A DNA stretch of 64,000 nucleotides from Curtobacterium sp. VKM Ac-1395 (GCF_015350975.1 NZ_JADKRX010000007.1:1-64000); one strand, 5' to 3'. Shown: positions 41,422-49,982, numbered from the stretch's first letter. Notes: generated by a model from the sequence alone, not told the origin. Program-made: numbers and translations.

Positions 41422-42570
41422 ATGCAGCCAAGCCCCTACACCCCAGGGGAGATTGCCCGAACTGTGCCTGGGCGTGCTCAGCAGATCGCTGAGGTCGACG
41501 AACGTCTGTCCACACTGATTGACCTCGGCCGCCTGGTGGGCCGCATCCGGGTCGACCACGCGGCCCGCGGCTTTGGGAAGACCTCCCTCCTCCGGGAATA
41601 CCAGCGTCATGCTGCAGCACGTGGCGCAGTGACGGTGTGGGTGACCGCAGGCGAAGAACAGGGACTGGTGGCGCAGATCGCCGCCGAGCTCCGGCGCGCG
41701 ACCGACGGGTTCAGCGGCAAAGCACGAGCGGCGCTTCGGAGCAGGATCGAGACGTTGCAGCTCTCTGTTGGGGTGCCAGGTGTCGCGACCGCGACCGGTA
41801 CCTTCCACCCAGCGAACAACCGCCAAGAACTCGAGCTGTCGGGGGCGCGCGCGCTTGAGGCCGTAATCGCGGCAGCCGCCAACGAATCCCCCCTGGTCAT
41901 CCTCATCGACGAGATCCAATCCGCCGACCCAGCAGGGCTTCGCACGCTGGTCTACGCCTGGCAACACCTGCAAGGCGAAGGCTCCGACGTTCGTGCAGCA
42001 GTATTCGCCGCCGGGCTCCCAAACGCGCCCGAGACGATCGCGGGGATCGTCACCTTCAGCGAACGTCTCGCGTACCGGCCCCTCGGGCCACTGCATCGGG
42101 AAGCAGAGGAGATCGCGCTCATCGGCCCCGCACGAGCACTCGGCGTGCACTGGTCACCGCCCGCCGTCGACCGAGCTCTGGAAATCGCACAGGGGTACCC
42201 GTACTCCGTGCAACTCATCGCGGATGCCGCATGGACGGCCGCCGGCCGGCCGGACCCGGGCGGCATCATCGACATCGACGCCGTCGAGCACGGCCACGTC
42301 GCAATGCAAGCGGACCTCGAAGCCCTCTTCCGCGCGCGGTGGTCTGCCTGCTCACCAGCCGAACGACGCATGCTTGCCGCTATCGCGAATCTCGGCGACG
42401 GTCCCGCGTCCCGTTCATCGATCGCAGGGGCACTCAACACCGGCAGCAACCAGCTCTCGACACCGCGCGCGCGCCTGATCGACAAGGGCCTCATCCAACC
42501 CGCCGACCGCGGAATGCTCGAGTTCACCATCCCCGGCTTCGCAGCGTTCGTTCGCGACACCGAGATGTAG
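41422..42570 (+). CDS. AAA-type ATPase with C-terminal winged-helix-like region
   Basis: This 382-residue protein has a P-loop RGFGKTSLL (near residue 53), a WVTAGEEQGLVAQIAAELR region and a Walker B motif PLVILIDEIQSADP (near 158). LPLGPLHREAEE-like and YSVQLIADAAW helices follow, then a C-terminal segment (about 310-380) LSTPRARLIDKGLIQPADRG that looks like a winged helix. It resembles orc1/cdc6-like or STAND-type ATPases used as regulators or in defence. It is a stand-alone gene in an accessory stretch, followed by Lsr2. An operator-like inverted repeat lies just upstream. Function is unknown. Confidence 0.78.
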   Translation: MQPSPYTPGEIARTVPGRAQQIAEVDERLSTLIDLGRLVGRIRVDHAARGFGKTSLLREYQRHAAARGAVTVWVTAGEEQGLVAQIAAELRRATDGFSGKARAALRSRIETLQLSVGVPGVATATGTFHPANNRQELELSGARALEAVIAAAANESPLVILIDEIQSADPAGLRTLVYAWQHLQGEGSDVRAAVFAAGLPNAPETIAGIVTFSERLAYRPLGPLHREAEEIALIGPARALGVHWSPPAVDRALEIAQGYPYSVQLIADAAWTAAGRPDPGGIIDIDAVEHGHVAMQADLEALFRARWSACSPAERRMLAAIANLGDGPASRSSIAGALNTGSNQLSTPRARLIDKGLIQPADRGMLEFTIPGFAAFVRDTEM

Positions 42571-42646
42571 CACTCTCCCGTCTCGATGCAAGAAAGGCCG
42601 ACCATCTCTGTCAGGCTAGGAGCCCGTCCCCGATTGGAGCACAAAC

Positions 42647-42991
42647 ATGGCGCAGAAAGTCACCACGCACATCGTCGATGACCTCACCGGCGACACCATC
42701 GAAGACGGCGCCGGCCGCACCGTCACCTTCGGCTTCGACGGCACCAACTACGAAATCGACCTCACAGACAACAACGCCGACGCGCTCCGCGACGCGTTCT
42801 CCGACTACATCGCCGCCGCCCGGAAGGTCAGCAGCCGCTCCGGCCGTGCCAGCATCGGGAGTGCGCCACGGCGTGGTAACTCGGAAGAACTCGGGAAGAT
42901 CCGCGAGTGGGCAAACGCAAACGGACATGACGTCTCCTCGCGCGGCCGCATCAGCCAGGCAGTCCGCGATGCGTACGACGCCGCACACTGA
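42647..42991 (+). CDS. lsr2: Lsr2-family nucleoid-associated protein
   Basis: This 114-residue protein has the Lsr2 plan. The N-terminal dimerisation domain (MAQKVTTHIVDDLTGDTIED, VTFGFDGTNYEIDL and DALRDAFSDYIAAARK) is joined by a Ser/Arg/Gly linker to the C-terminal DNA-binding domain (LGKIREWANANGHDVSSRGR, ISQAVRDAYDAAH) with the AT-hook-like RGR. Lsr2 binds AT-rich foreign DNA and silences it. This copy lies in an accessory region just beside a conjugative module, so it may silence that element or be a cargo paralog. A hairpin terminator follows. Confidence 0.95.
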   Translation: MAQKVTTHIVDDLTGDTIEDGAGRTVTFGFDGTNYEIDLTDNNADALRDAFSDYIAAARKVSSRSGRASIGSAPRRGNSEELGKIREWANANGHDVSSRGRISQAVRDAYDAAH

Positions 42992-43013
42992 CACCACTCC
43001 CCCACGCGCAACA

Positions 43014-43045
43014 ACGGCCGGTCATCCCACGGGGTGACCGGCCGT
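43014..43045 (+). terminator. Terminator of the lsr2 gene
   Basis: An 11-bp stem (ACGGCCGGTCA and its complement) encloses TCCCACGGGG, which can pair further. It lies 22 bases after the lsr2 stop. A short CACTG follows. Confidence 0.72.
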
Positions 43046-43218
43046 CACTGTCCGCGCCGATAGCGGTCTCCTATGTCAACTCTCGGCCGTCCGTTGATGG
43101 GCCACGCATAATCTGACATCACAACCAGCGGTCGCGTTCCACACCAGTTGGTAGTTCTATCGGCAACTCGACCTGCTCTAACAAAGCATGTCGGTCTGCC
43201 ATCTGCCAGTCTTATTCC

Positions 43219-43656
43219 ATGATGATTTCTCGGATACCGGTACGCCGAGGTGCTGCTGCGCTGGCTGTCGCGACAGGCATCACTGTCACTCTCGCCGGGT
43301 GCGCCCAGGAACAAGCTGACCCGCTCGAGGTCACAAACACTGCAACGATCAACGACATCACGGACAACACGGACACGGGCTTCTACACAGTCGACTCGGC
43401 CGTGTTGAACACGACATCCGTTGACACGGAACTGACCCTCGGGTCCACGATCCTCAAAAGTAACGGGATCAAGTTCAGTCCGGTGTCAACGATCACGTTT
43501 AGCGACGGTACAGAGCTGACGTGTGAAGCCGACGACCCACGTAGGGTTCCGTCGCTCGTGGACACTACGGACTCCTGGGATTTCGCTTGTGATGCAAACG
43601 AGTTTCCGGAGGACAGCGACGGCGCGAAGCTCGTTGTCGTCGATGACTACAACTGA
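43219..43656 (+). CDS. Small lipoprotein
   Basis: This 145-residue protein has a type II signal peptide (AALAVATGITVTLAGC, Cys near residue 28). The mature part is Asp/Thr-rich: VTNTATINDITDNTDTGF, YTVDSAVLNTTSVDTELTL, SNGIKFSPVSTITFSDGTEL and Cys pairs near LTCEAD and FACDANE. No family is recognised. Base composition is lower in GC than its neighbours, which hints at transfer. ATG 43219 and ATG 43222 are both possible; neither has a strong ribosome site. It stands alone, upstream of the coiled-coil membrane protein. Confidence 0.68.
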   Translation: MMISRIPVRRGAAALAVATGITVTLAGCAQEQADPLEVTNTATINDITDNTDTGFYTVDSAVLNTTSVDTELTLGSTILKSNGIKFSPVSTITFSDGTELTCEADDPRRVPSLVDTTDSWDFACDANEFPEDSDGAKLVVVDDYN

Positions 43657-43780
43657 CGTCACAGATCCTGCTGGCGGCGAGCAGCGGGCAGCGGAATCGC
43701 CACGAGGGAGCCGGCGGCGGTGCCAAGTATGTGCGTGCCGACCCGTAGATTGAAGAGAAGCTCGCTGATCGGAGGACCCA

Positions 43781-45031
43781 GTGTTGAAATCGGAATTCCA
43801 GGCGCATCCGCTGTGGGACACGTTGCAGACGGCATCAACGCTGATCGGCTCTCTTCATGACGCGGTGAGCGATGCGGAACGAAGCGAGCTAAGCCGGGTT
43901 CGAGAGTTGCTGGCTTTCTCGCAGGCGGTGAAACCGCTCGGCGCACACAACGCCCGCCGGTTCAACCAGGCACTTCTAGACGACTTGCACAGTCCGTGGA
44001 CCTCCGCGCTGTCCTACTTGCAGAACCGGTCCACCGCCGCCAGTCCGTCTTACACCGATCAAGCCGTCATCTATGCCGAGGGCACCCTGCAACCGCTGTA
44101 CGCGATGTGGACGCCTCCGTTGCCTCCGGCGCAACAGGCGCAGCTCCGTAGCTTCTACGACGACCTCGTTGAACAGCAGGACGTGGACATCGCCCGCCTA
44201 CACGAGAAACGAACTGCGCTCGGCGAACGGCTGGAGGAGCTCGGCGAGGAGGCGGAGCAGCGGTTCACGGTGGCCTCTACGGCGTTGGAATCGTTGCAAA
44301 ACACGGCGAGCAGTGTCGGCGAAACCGTTGACGGGTACGAGACGCGCGTTGACACAGTCGTCGACAACGGCACCAAACGGATCAACGAACTTGAGTCGAC
44401 AAACACGAAGAACTATACGGCGTGGCAGCAAGCGCAAGGGGAGCGGTTCGATGAGGACTTCGCCCCATTCAAGGCGGCGATCGAGCAAAAACTCCAAGAA
44501 GCCGACGGCACGCTCCAACGACTGCGGGAGACAAACAAGGAGTACGAGACTCTTACTGCAGCGGCGGCAGCGAACACCCTCGCACAGAGTTTCTCACGGG
44601 AGGCGCTCACCACTCGTGTTGTCGGACTATGCCTCTACGGTCTGGGGTTCGTGCTGCTGTGCACAGCGGCGGTACCACTGATCCTGCTGCTAACCCGGCC
44701 TGTGGAAGAGGGCGCCGGGGAGGCGCTGTGGGCAACGTTCGCTGTCCGCGCCGCCATCGGGGCATTGGCTGCATCCGCCGCCACCGTAGCGATCCGGCTC
44801 GGATCACGGTTCGTGTCGTCTGGGCAAGATAGCAAGCGCACGGAGTTGGAGCTTCGGGCGTTCGGACCGTTCCTGGCGAACGTCGACAAGTCCGAGTCCG
44901 ACACCGCTCGGTTGGAATTCGTGGACCGTGCCTTCGGACCACGTGCTGTCGATGACCGCCACGACGAAGCCATCCCGGTATCGACGTTCTCGCAGATCCT
45001 CGCTGCGGTCACCAAGCTCATAGGTCGCTGA
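43781..45031 (+). CDS. Long coiled-coil protein with C-terminal membrane hairpin
   Basis: This 416-residue protein starts with GTG 43781 behind GGAGGA. Residues about 1-120 are helical and soluble. Residues about 120-280 form long coiled coils (LHEKRTALGERLEELGEEAE, LESTNTKNYTAWQQAQ, LQEADGTLQRLRETNKEYE). Two membrane helices follow (about 285-310, VVGLCLYGLGFVLLCTAAVP; about 320-345, TFAVRAAIGALAASAATVAI), and a cytoplasmic tail of about 65 residues ends the protein. No family is recognised. The design (long stalk plus membrane hairpin) occurs in some phage-defence and membrane-organising proteins, but there is no direct evidence. It is the last gene before the conjugative module. Confidence 0.68.
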   Translation: MLKSEFQAHPLWDTLQTASTLIGSLHDAVSDAERSELSRVRELLAFSQAVKPLGAHNARRFNQALLDDLHSPWTSALSYLQNRSTAASPSYTDQAVIYAEGTLQPLYAMWTPPLPPAQQAQLRSFYDDLVEQQDVDIARLHEKRTALGERLEELGEEAEQRFTVASTALESLQNTASSVGETVDGYETRVDTVVDNGTKRINELESTNTKNYTAWQQAQGERFDEDFAPFKAAIEQKLQEADGTLQRLRETNKEYETLTAAAAANTLAQSFSREALTTRVVGLCLYGLGFVLLCTAAVPLILLLTRPVEEGAGEALWATFAVRAAIGALAASAATVAIRLGSRFVSSGQDSKRTELELRAFGPFLANVDKSESDTARLEFVDRAFGPRAVDDRHDEAIPVSTFSQILAAVTKLIGR

Positions 45032-45227
45032 TTGGTCCCAGGGGACGGGTGAACTCGGGATGCCGAGGAGCGTCCGCGGTAATTCCTACGGTTGCCAAGG
45101 CGGTGTCGGTTTGCGGCAAGTTTCGCCCTGCGATCAGTCGTCGAACCTCTCGAATCTTTGTCTCGCTCGACGTGCGCTGCTATGTAGCGGTGAGGTATAC
45201 CCCATTGCAGCAGTCGCTCGGGTAATG

Positions 45228-45244
45228 CCATTGCGTTGCAATGG
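45228..45244. repeat. Inverted repeat CCATTGC-GTT-GCAATGG
   Basis: Perfect 7-bp arms with a three-base spacer lie between the coiled-coil gene and the conjugative module; a further CCATTGC lies at about 45202. This is where an element boundary would be expected. Function is unknown. Confidence 0.5.
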
Positions 45245-45286
45245 GTCCCCTCTTCCCCGCGCCACGGATCTGGGCGAGGGTCTGGA

Positions 45287-45316
45287 CGCGCATGATCTGG
45301 GATCAGATCATGCGCG
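45287..45316. terminator. 12-bp perfect hairpin over the 3' end of the transfer operon
   Basis: CGCGCATGATCT pairs with AGATCATGCGCG around GGGATC. It includes the last codons of the DUF4913-like gene on the minus strand. No T-run follows, so it may be a terminator of weak type or a recombination site. Confidence 0.45.
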
Positions 45317-45887
45317 CGTCGTTGGGCGGTAGCTCCACCACGATCGGGAGCGGCGTGTAGTCGTTGTCGGCGAGGTGGCCTGCCTGGTTGCATGCTCGGA
45401 ACGGTCCCTGCTGCTTGTCGAAGAGGATCCGGGCGTGGTGGTCCCAGTGCTGCACCCACCACCCGGATTTCGCTCCCTTGTCTTCGGACATACGCTCGGC
45501 CGCTTGCTGGTACGCCTTCCATGCGACGTAGAGCCGTTGTACGACCTCCGGGTGCTTCCACCACTCCGGGCACCACGCCGGCTTCTGCGCGATGGGCTGC
45601 TGATACGCCTCGACCTGCCCGATTTGCTCGCTCACCCACTGCAGGAACGCTTCGCGGGGATCCTGCTTTGGCTTCCGTGGGGGTGCGGCCGCGGGGTCGC
45701 CCGGTCCAGACGGAAGGACCTCACCGGTGCCGGGATCTGCCGACGGCGCGCCCTCGTCGTCGACGGGCGGCGGTGCGTCCTCGTCGTCGCACGGCGGGGG
45801 CTCGTCCCCTCCCCCTCCGCCGCCGGCTGCACTGCTGCCGGGGCCGTAGCCGGCGGGCCAGTGTTCAGGATCAAACGGGCTCGACAC
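45303..45887 (-). CDS. DUF4913-like protein of the transfer module
   Basis: This 194-residue soluble protein has a disordered Gly/Pro/Asp-rich N-terminus (about 1-75), then a conserved domain. That domain carries FLQWVSEQIGQVEAY, WCPEWWKHPEVVQRLYVAWK, SGWWVQHWDHHARILFDKQQ and GPFRACNQAGHL. Dense Trp/His content with WxxHPE and WxxxH-HxxxLF is typical of DUF4913 proteins, which are encoded beside VirD4-type genes in actinobacterial conjugative elements. It overlaps the VirD4-like gene by 17 bases. Its role is unknown; a link to coupling-protein function is inferred from this constant pairing. Confidence 0.85.
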   Translation of the reverse strand: MSSPFDPEHWPAGYGPGSSAAGGGGGGDEPPPCDDEDAPPPVDDEGAPSADPGTGEVLPSGPGDPAAAPPRKPKQDPREAFLQWVSEQIGQVEAYQQPIAQKPAWCPEWWKHPEVVQRLYVAWKAYQQAAERMSEDKGAKSGWWVQHWDHHARILFDKQQGPFRACNQAGHLADNDYTPLPIVVELPPNDARMI

Positions 45888-47496
45888 GGCCGGTTCTGTC
45901 CGTCGTCGACGGCCGTTCCGCGGCCGTCTTCTTCTCCTTGACGATCTTCCCGTTCTTGACTTCTCGGCCCTCGATCATTGCCTTGAGCACGTTGTCCAGG
46001 AACCACGGCCGGGTGCGGATCAGCACCGGCCCGACGTCGCTCCCGTCGAACACCGCCCGCCACTTCGGCAGGTGCGCCAGTACGTCGGGCGGAAGGATCG
46101 GCTTCGACTTCGACACCCGCGATCGGGTCGACCCGTTGCGGCCCGAGGACGTGTTGGTGGTCCACTCGTCGTAGTTGCCGATGCTCTCGGAGAACCGCTT
46201 GAGAAACGGCGACTGCGTCGATTCCCCGCCGCCGTAGACACGGATCGACGATGCGCTCCACAGCGTGGCGGCACCCTCGTTGCCGAACACCCGGACGATC
46301 TGCCCCCACGACTGGAAGTACATGCCGAGGATCAGGCCCATCGAGCCGTAGAACGAGACCACGTCGGGCAGCTCAGGCCACCGGACGATGTTCGCTACCT
46401 CGTCGAGCTCGAACACCACGGGCGTCGTGATGCGGCCACCGTCCGCGGCCGCCGCCCGCTCCCCCGCACGGGAAATCGACCGCACCAGCGCCGCGACGAA
46501 CGCGCCGCCCGATCCGGGACCGTTCCGGGAGATCAGCACGGCGGTGTCCGTGCCGCGGACGAACGCTTCCGCGTTGAACTTCCGCACCCCGGGCGCACTC
46601 GCCCACGCCAGCAGCGTGTCGTTGGCGATCGCCGACGCCATCCGCTGCGCGGTGGCGTAGACGCTACCCCGCGTCTTGTCCGGCTGCCCCTGCAGACCGA
46701 CCAGCGCCGATGCCGGACCAGTCTGGCCGTGCTTCTGCATGATCGCGCGGATCTCCGCGTGCTCCTGCTTCGTGATCCAGCTGTAGACCTGCCCGAGCCC
46801 CATCCCGTCGAGCTTCGCGGCGAGGAGGGCGTAGGCGAACAGGTCCCGGCCCTGCGAGTCGAACTGCGCGTCGCTCTTGCTGTCCGCGTCCTTGGTGCTC
46901 GCCTCAAAGATCGCCGCGAGCTCCTGCGCCGTGGTGAGATCCTCGACGTCCCACAGTGGGTCGTAGATGAAGTCCGGCCGCGGCTCACGTCGGTACACCT
47001 GCGTCGGGTCGTACACCCACTGCTCGCCCATGCGCTTCCGACCGGCGAGGACCTCCTTGACGCCGTCGACCTTGTTCGAGGTCATCACGGCCGGGCCGGG
47101 CGCCTCGAGCACGTGCCGGACGACGGAGCCGGTGGTCTTCCCTCGTCCGGGCCCGAAGATGTAGATCGCGACGTCCCGCCACCCCTGCCACACCCAAGCG
47201 GACCCCGTCCCGACGAGCGTGCCGATCTTCTGCCCGGGCGGCAGGTCGACCGCGTTCGGGTGCAGCTGCTGGGCATCCTTCCGCCGGCGTGGGTATAGCA
47301 CCGGCGCCAGGTTGTTCCCGGCGCGCAGGTGCCGTTGCATCCGGTCCACCGGGTTGCCGCCGCGCGTGCGGACCAGGAACAGTACCCCGCCGGCGAGAAC
47401 GATCACCACCACGGCGACGATCAGCGGCACACCCCACCACGGCCATTGGAACTGCTCGAGCGCCGTCTGGAACGGGTCCGGTGTCGTCGTCTTCAT
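45871..47496 (-). CDS. VirD4/TraG-family type IV coupling ATPase
   Basis: This 541-residue coupling protein has an N-terminal helix (VPLIVAVVVIVLAGGVLFLV), and a P-loop in FGPGRGKTTG (near residue 115). VMTSNKVDGVKEV and RPDFIYDPLW follow; Walker B is FELDEVANIVRWPE (near 360), followed by GLILGMYFQSWGQI. These match the VirD4/TraD/TraG family, which links the DNA-relaxase complex to the transfer channel and powers DNA export. Its start overlaps the HNH gene stop by one base. The C-terminal tail is Lys-rich. It is the most diagnostic evidence for a conjugative system here. Confidence 0.93.
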   Translation of the reverse strand: MKTTTPDPFQTALEQFQWPWWGVPLIVAVVVIVLAGGVLFLVRTRGGNPVDRMQRHLRAGNNLAPVLYPRRRKDAQQLHPNAVDLPPGQKIGTLVGTGSAWVWQGWRDVAIYIFGPGRGKTTGSVVRHVLEAPGPAVMTSNKVDGVKEVLAGRKRMGEQWVYDPTQVYRREPRPDFIYDPLWDVEDLTTAQELAAIFEASTKDADSKSDAQFDSQGRDLFAYALLAAKLDGMGLGQVYSWITKQEHAEIRAIMQKHGQTGPASALVGLQGQPDKTRGSVYATAQRMASAIANDTLLAWASAPGVRKFNAEAFVRGTDTAVLISRNGPGSGGAFVAALVRSISRAGERAAAADGGRITTPVVFELDEVANIVRWPELPDVVSFYGSMGLILGMYFQSWGQIVRVFGNEGAATLWSASSIRVYGGGESTQSPFLKRFSESIGNYDEWTTNTSSGRNGSTRSRVSKSKPILPPDVLAHLPKWRAVFDGSDVGPVLIRTRPWFLDNVLKAMIEGREVKNGKIVKEKKTAAERPSTTDRTGRVEPV

Positions 47497-48233
47497 CAGT
47501 TGCTCCCCTGCTCAGCGCATCCGGTGAGGGTGGCCTCCAGTGCGTGTTCGTCGGCAGTCCCGAGCGACAGCCGCCACTTCGTGGCCACGGCCACGAACGT
47601 CGTGGCGTAGGTGCACGCGTCGCCGGCGTTCGCCGGCATCCACTCCCCGGGACCTGCGTCGGACTTCTGCTCGTTCGCGGGCCCGCCGACCGCGGCGAGG
47701 TTCACCGGGTCGTTGGCGAACTGCTCTCGTTGCGCGGGCGTCCACGCCGCCGCTCCGTGCTGCCAGGCGAGCCCGAGCGGGTACCGGTGGTCGATCTGTA
47801 CCGCCAAGCTCGACGTCTCCCCGCGGCGGAAAGCAATGGTGCGGCCCGTGTACGGGTCGTGCAGCGTCCCGGAGAGCACCACGCACCCGCGGGTGCCGGC
47901 GCGGGTAACAACGCCCGCGAGGTCTCGGCGCAGCACGTCGTTGCGGGTGTCGCAGCCGTTGTGGTCGACGTCGGCCCATGCCTGCCCGAACGCGGCCCGG
48001 TCGTACCCGGGCACGTAGGCATCTGACACCGCCAGGGCGTGGAGGTCCTGCAGCGCATCCGACGCCGTGGCCGAGGACGTCGTGCTCGAGGTGGACGGAG
48101 CGGCCGTCGACGCCGGCAGGCTGTCACCAGTCGCCGTGCTCGGATGAACGTAGGGAGCGGCGATCGCGCCGAGGCCGGCGGCCGCGACGAGGACCGCCGC
48201 GGTGAGGAGGTGCTGCTTCATGCGGCGTCTCAT
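47496..48233 (-). CDS. Secreted HNH-type nuclease-like protein (DUF1524-like)
   Basis: This 245-residue protein has a signal peptide or signal anchor (HLLTAAVLVAAAGLGAIAAP), a Ser/Thr linker, and an HNH-like domain. The domain has WADVDHNGCDTRNDVLRRDL, GCVVLSGTLHDPYTG, the metal-binding VQIDHRYPLGLAWQHGA and NDPVNLAAVGGPANEQKSD with the Asn/His residues. C-terminal TYATTFVAVATKWRLSL completes it. Secreted members of this family are common in actinobacteria. A nuclease exported beside a conjugation apparatus is noteworthy. It overlaps both neighbours by a few bases (1 and 4), so it is part of the operon. Confidence 0.87.
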   Translation of the reverse strand: MRRRMKQHLLTAAVLVAAAGLGAIAAPYVHPSTATGDSLPASTAAPSTSSTTSSATASDALQDLHALAVSDAYVPGYDRAAFGQAWADVDHNGCDTRNDVLRRDLAGVVTRAGTRGCVVLSGTLHDPYTGRTIAFRRGETSSLAVQIDHRYPLGLAWQHGAAAWTPAQREQFANDPVNLAAVGGPANEQKSDAGPGEWMPANAGDACTYATTFVAVATKWRLSLGTADEHALEATLTGCAEQGSN

Positions 48234-48460
48234 CGGGGGTCCCCTCTCCGGTCAGCCGCTTCCGCCTCAGCAAGCAGCTGGCGGACGCGGCGCCGGGACA
48301 GCCCGGATGCTTCCGCGACGCCGTGCTGGCCGAGCACCGGGACGGCGGCGACGATCATCTCGTCGCGCTCCCGGCGGGCCTTCTTGTACGCGTCGACGAC
48401 GTCGTGCAGAGCGTCCGCGACGCCGGTCATGGTGCGGCCGATCCCGGTCATGCTCACCAC
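48230..48460 (-). CDS. Small HTH-containing protein of the transfer operon
   Basis: This 76-residue protein has an N-terminal helix (IGRTMTGVADALHDVVDAYK), a basic stretch, and an HTH-like segment GQHGVAEASGLSRRRVRQLL. The second half resembles the recognition part of small helix-turn-helix regulators. GTG 48460 begins the frame; ATG 48451 directly follows the overlapping stop and may be the true start. It overlaps the 128-residue gene before it and the HNH gene after it. It may bind DNA as a local regulator or transfer accessory protein; this is inference. Confidence 0.66.
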   Translation of the reverse strand: MVSMTGIGRTMTGVADALHDVVDAYKKARRERDEMIVAAVPVLGQHGVAEASGLSRRRVRQLLAEAEAADRRGDPR

Positions 48461-48840
48461 GTCCGTCCGGTCCAGAGCGCTACCGCCGGCACATCCCGCA
48501 GCCCGGGCCCGTCGAGCTCCAGTCCGCCACCGAACCGCACGACCGGCTCGGCCGGCGCGAGGGCCGCCAGCCGATCGAGGACCGCGGCAACGCTGCCGAG
48601 ATCATCGGTGAGTGCATCCACGCGTCGGTACCGGTGGTCGGGCTGGTACTCCAGCAGGTCGACCATGTGCTCGGGAGCGGTGAGCGCGAGCAGGTCCGGT
48701 GGCATCTCCCCCTCGAGCGGGGAGAACAACGCGCCGACCGACGCGGTCCGCCCTCGCCACACGAGCGTCGTCCCCTCGAGCGCGGCGAGGTCCTCGAGTG
48801 TCACCGTGGCCGCGTCGACGCGGTGCGTGAGTGCTGTCAT
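48454..48840 (-). CDS. Hypothetical protein of the transfer operon
   Basis: This 128-residue soluble protein has VTLEDLAALEGTTLVWRGRT, a loop PLEGEMPPDLLALTAPEHMV, helices YRRVDALTDDLGSVAAVLDR and a terminal PGLRDVPAVALWTGRTW. There is no membrane segment and no recognised domain. The gene lies between the peptidoglycan hydrolase and the small HTH gene, and overlaps the latter. ATG 48840 has AAGGAGC 5-10 bases upstream. Its role in transfer is unknown. Confidence 0.65.
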   Translation of the reverse strand: MTALTHRVDAATVTLEDLAALEGTTLVWRGRTASVGALFSPLEGEMPPDLLALTAPEHMVDLLEYQPDHRYRRVDALTDDLGSVAAVLDRLAALAPAEPVVRFGGGLELDGPGLRDVPAVALWTGRTW

Positions 48841-48896
48841 GGTGTGCTCCTTGCTTCGTTCGTGTACCGGCGTCGATGACGCTCAGAGGCCGGCGC

Positions 48897-49979
48897 TCAG
48901 AGGCCGTCGACGGGTCGCCAGACCTGGCCGTTGGGGGTGCCCCACACCTTCTGGATCTTCACGACGTCACCGGGCTTGGGAGCGGCGATCATCATGTCGC
49001 CGCCGAGGCTGATCCCGACGTGCCAGGCGTCGTTGCCGCCCCAGAAGATGAGGTCCCCGGGTTGCGCTTCCGACAGGGGGTGCATCTGCCTGCGGGCGAC
49101 GCCGTTGCGCCACTGCGTGGTCGCGGAGTGGCCGGCGTCGATGTGGATACCGATCTGCGCGTAGGCGACCTTGGTCAGTCCGGAGCAGTCCCAGACGTTT
49201 GGGCCGGCGCCGCCGAGGACGTAGTTCTCGCCAAGCTGCTGCTTCGCGAACCCGATGACCTGGTTGATCTGCGCCGCGTGCGGCCCCGTCGCGGGCTGCT
49301 CGCCACCGACCAGAGCGTTGTTCGTGCCGCCAGCGGCGGCACCTGAGGCCGCTCCTGCGGTGCAGGTAGCGCCCTCGGTGGTCTGCGACACCGTCGACAC
49401 CGTCACCGCGGACAGGGCGTTCATCATCTCGACCGCGTACGCCGACTTCGTCGCGTACGCGTCGGGGAACGCCGATCCCTCGACGGCCTGAGCTGCTTCG
49501 CCCGGGCTCATGGTGTCCCAGCCGGGCACCTTCACCAGGCGTTCGTAGAACTCAGTTGTCGCGTAGCTGATGTCGGTGATCTGCGCGTGTGTTCCCCACC
49601 CCTGGGAGGGGCGCATCTGGAACAGGCCGGCGGAGTCGCGGTCCCCGCCAGAGAGGTTGTTGAGCGTGGACTCGGTCATCGCGGCCATGAGCGCGGTCTG
49701 CTGGGCGTGCTGGGTGAGCCCGCGCTGCTTGGCGATCGAGATGATCGCCGCGGCGTTCTTCACCTGGTCACCGGAGTAGGGGCCGATCTTCGCGGGGAGG
49801 TTCCCCTCCTGCACCGCTACGGCGGTACCGGACACGGTGCCCGTCGCCCCGCAGGTCGCGGCCGCGGCGTCGTCGTCGCCGGCGCCGGTGATGATCGTGA
49901 ACAGCACCACGACGACCAGGACCACGCCGAGGATCGGCGCGAGCGCGACGATCGCGATCATGCTCCCCTTGCCGCCCAT
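48897..49979 (-). CDS. Transfer-associated peptidoglycan hydrolase: lytic transglycosylase-like plus NlpC/P60
   Basis: This 360-residue protein has one membrane helix near the N-terminus (AIVALAPILGVVLVVVVLFT). An SLT-like region follows (about 70-175: QTALMAAMTESTLNNLSGGD, AGLFQMRPSQGWG), then a linker. The C-terminal NlpC/P60 domain (about 245-358) has the catalytic Cys in VWDCSGLTKVAYAQ, His in DAWHVGISLGG and LGENYVLGG. Such proteins open the wall for the type IV channel, like VirB1 or TcpG/CwlT. ATG 49979 lies three bases from the gene before it. It is anchored in the membrane and acts in the wall. Confidence 0.93.
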   Translation of the reverse strand: MGGKGSMIAIVALAPILGVVLVVVVLFTIITGAGDDDAAAATCGATGTVSGTAVAVQEGNLPAKIGPYSGDQVKNAAAIISIAKQRGLTQHAQQTALMAAMTESTLNNLSGGDRDSAGLFQMRPSQGWGTHAQITDISYATTEFYERLVKVPGWDTMSPGEAAQAVEGSAFPDAYATKSAYAVEMMNALSAVTVSTVSQTTEGATCTAGAASGAAAGGTNNALVGGEQPATGPHAAQINQVIGFAKQQLGENYVLGGAGPNVWDCSGLTKVAYAQIGIHIDAGHSATTQWRNGVARRQMHPLSEAQPGDLIFWGGNDAWHVGISLGGDMMIAAPKPGDVVKIQKVWGTPNGQVWRPVDGL

Positions 49980-49982
49980 GAG

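Noticed and set aside
41422..42570. Plasmid replication initiator of the orc1/cdc6 type
   Set aside because: The P-loop fits many AAA regulators; no repeats or DnaA box lie near this gene, while origin-like repeats are 21 kb away.
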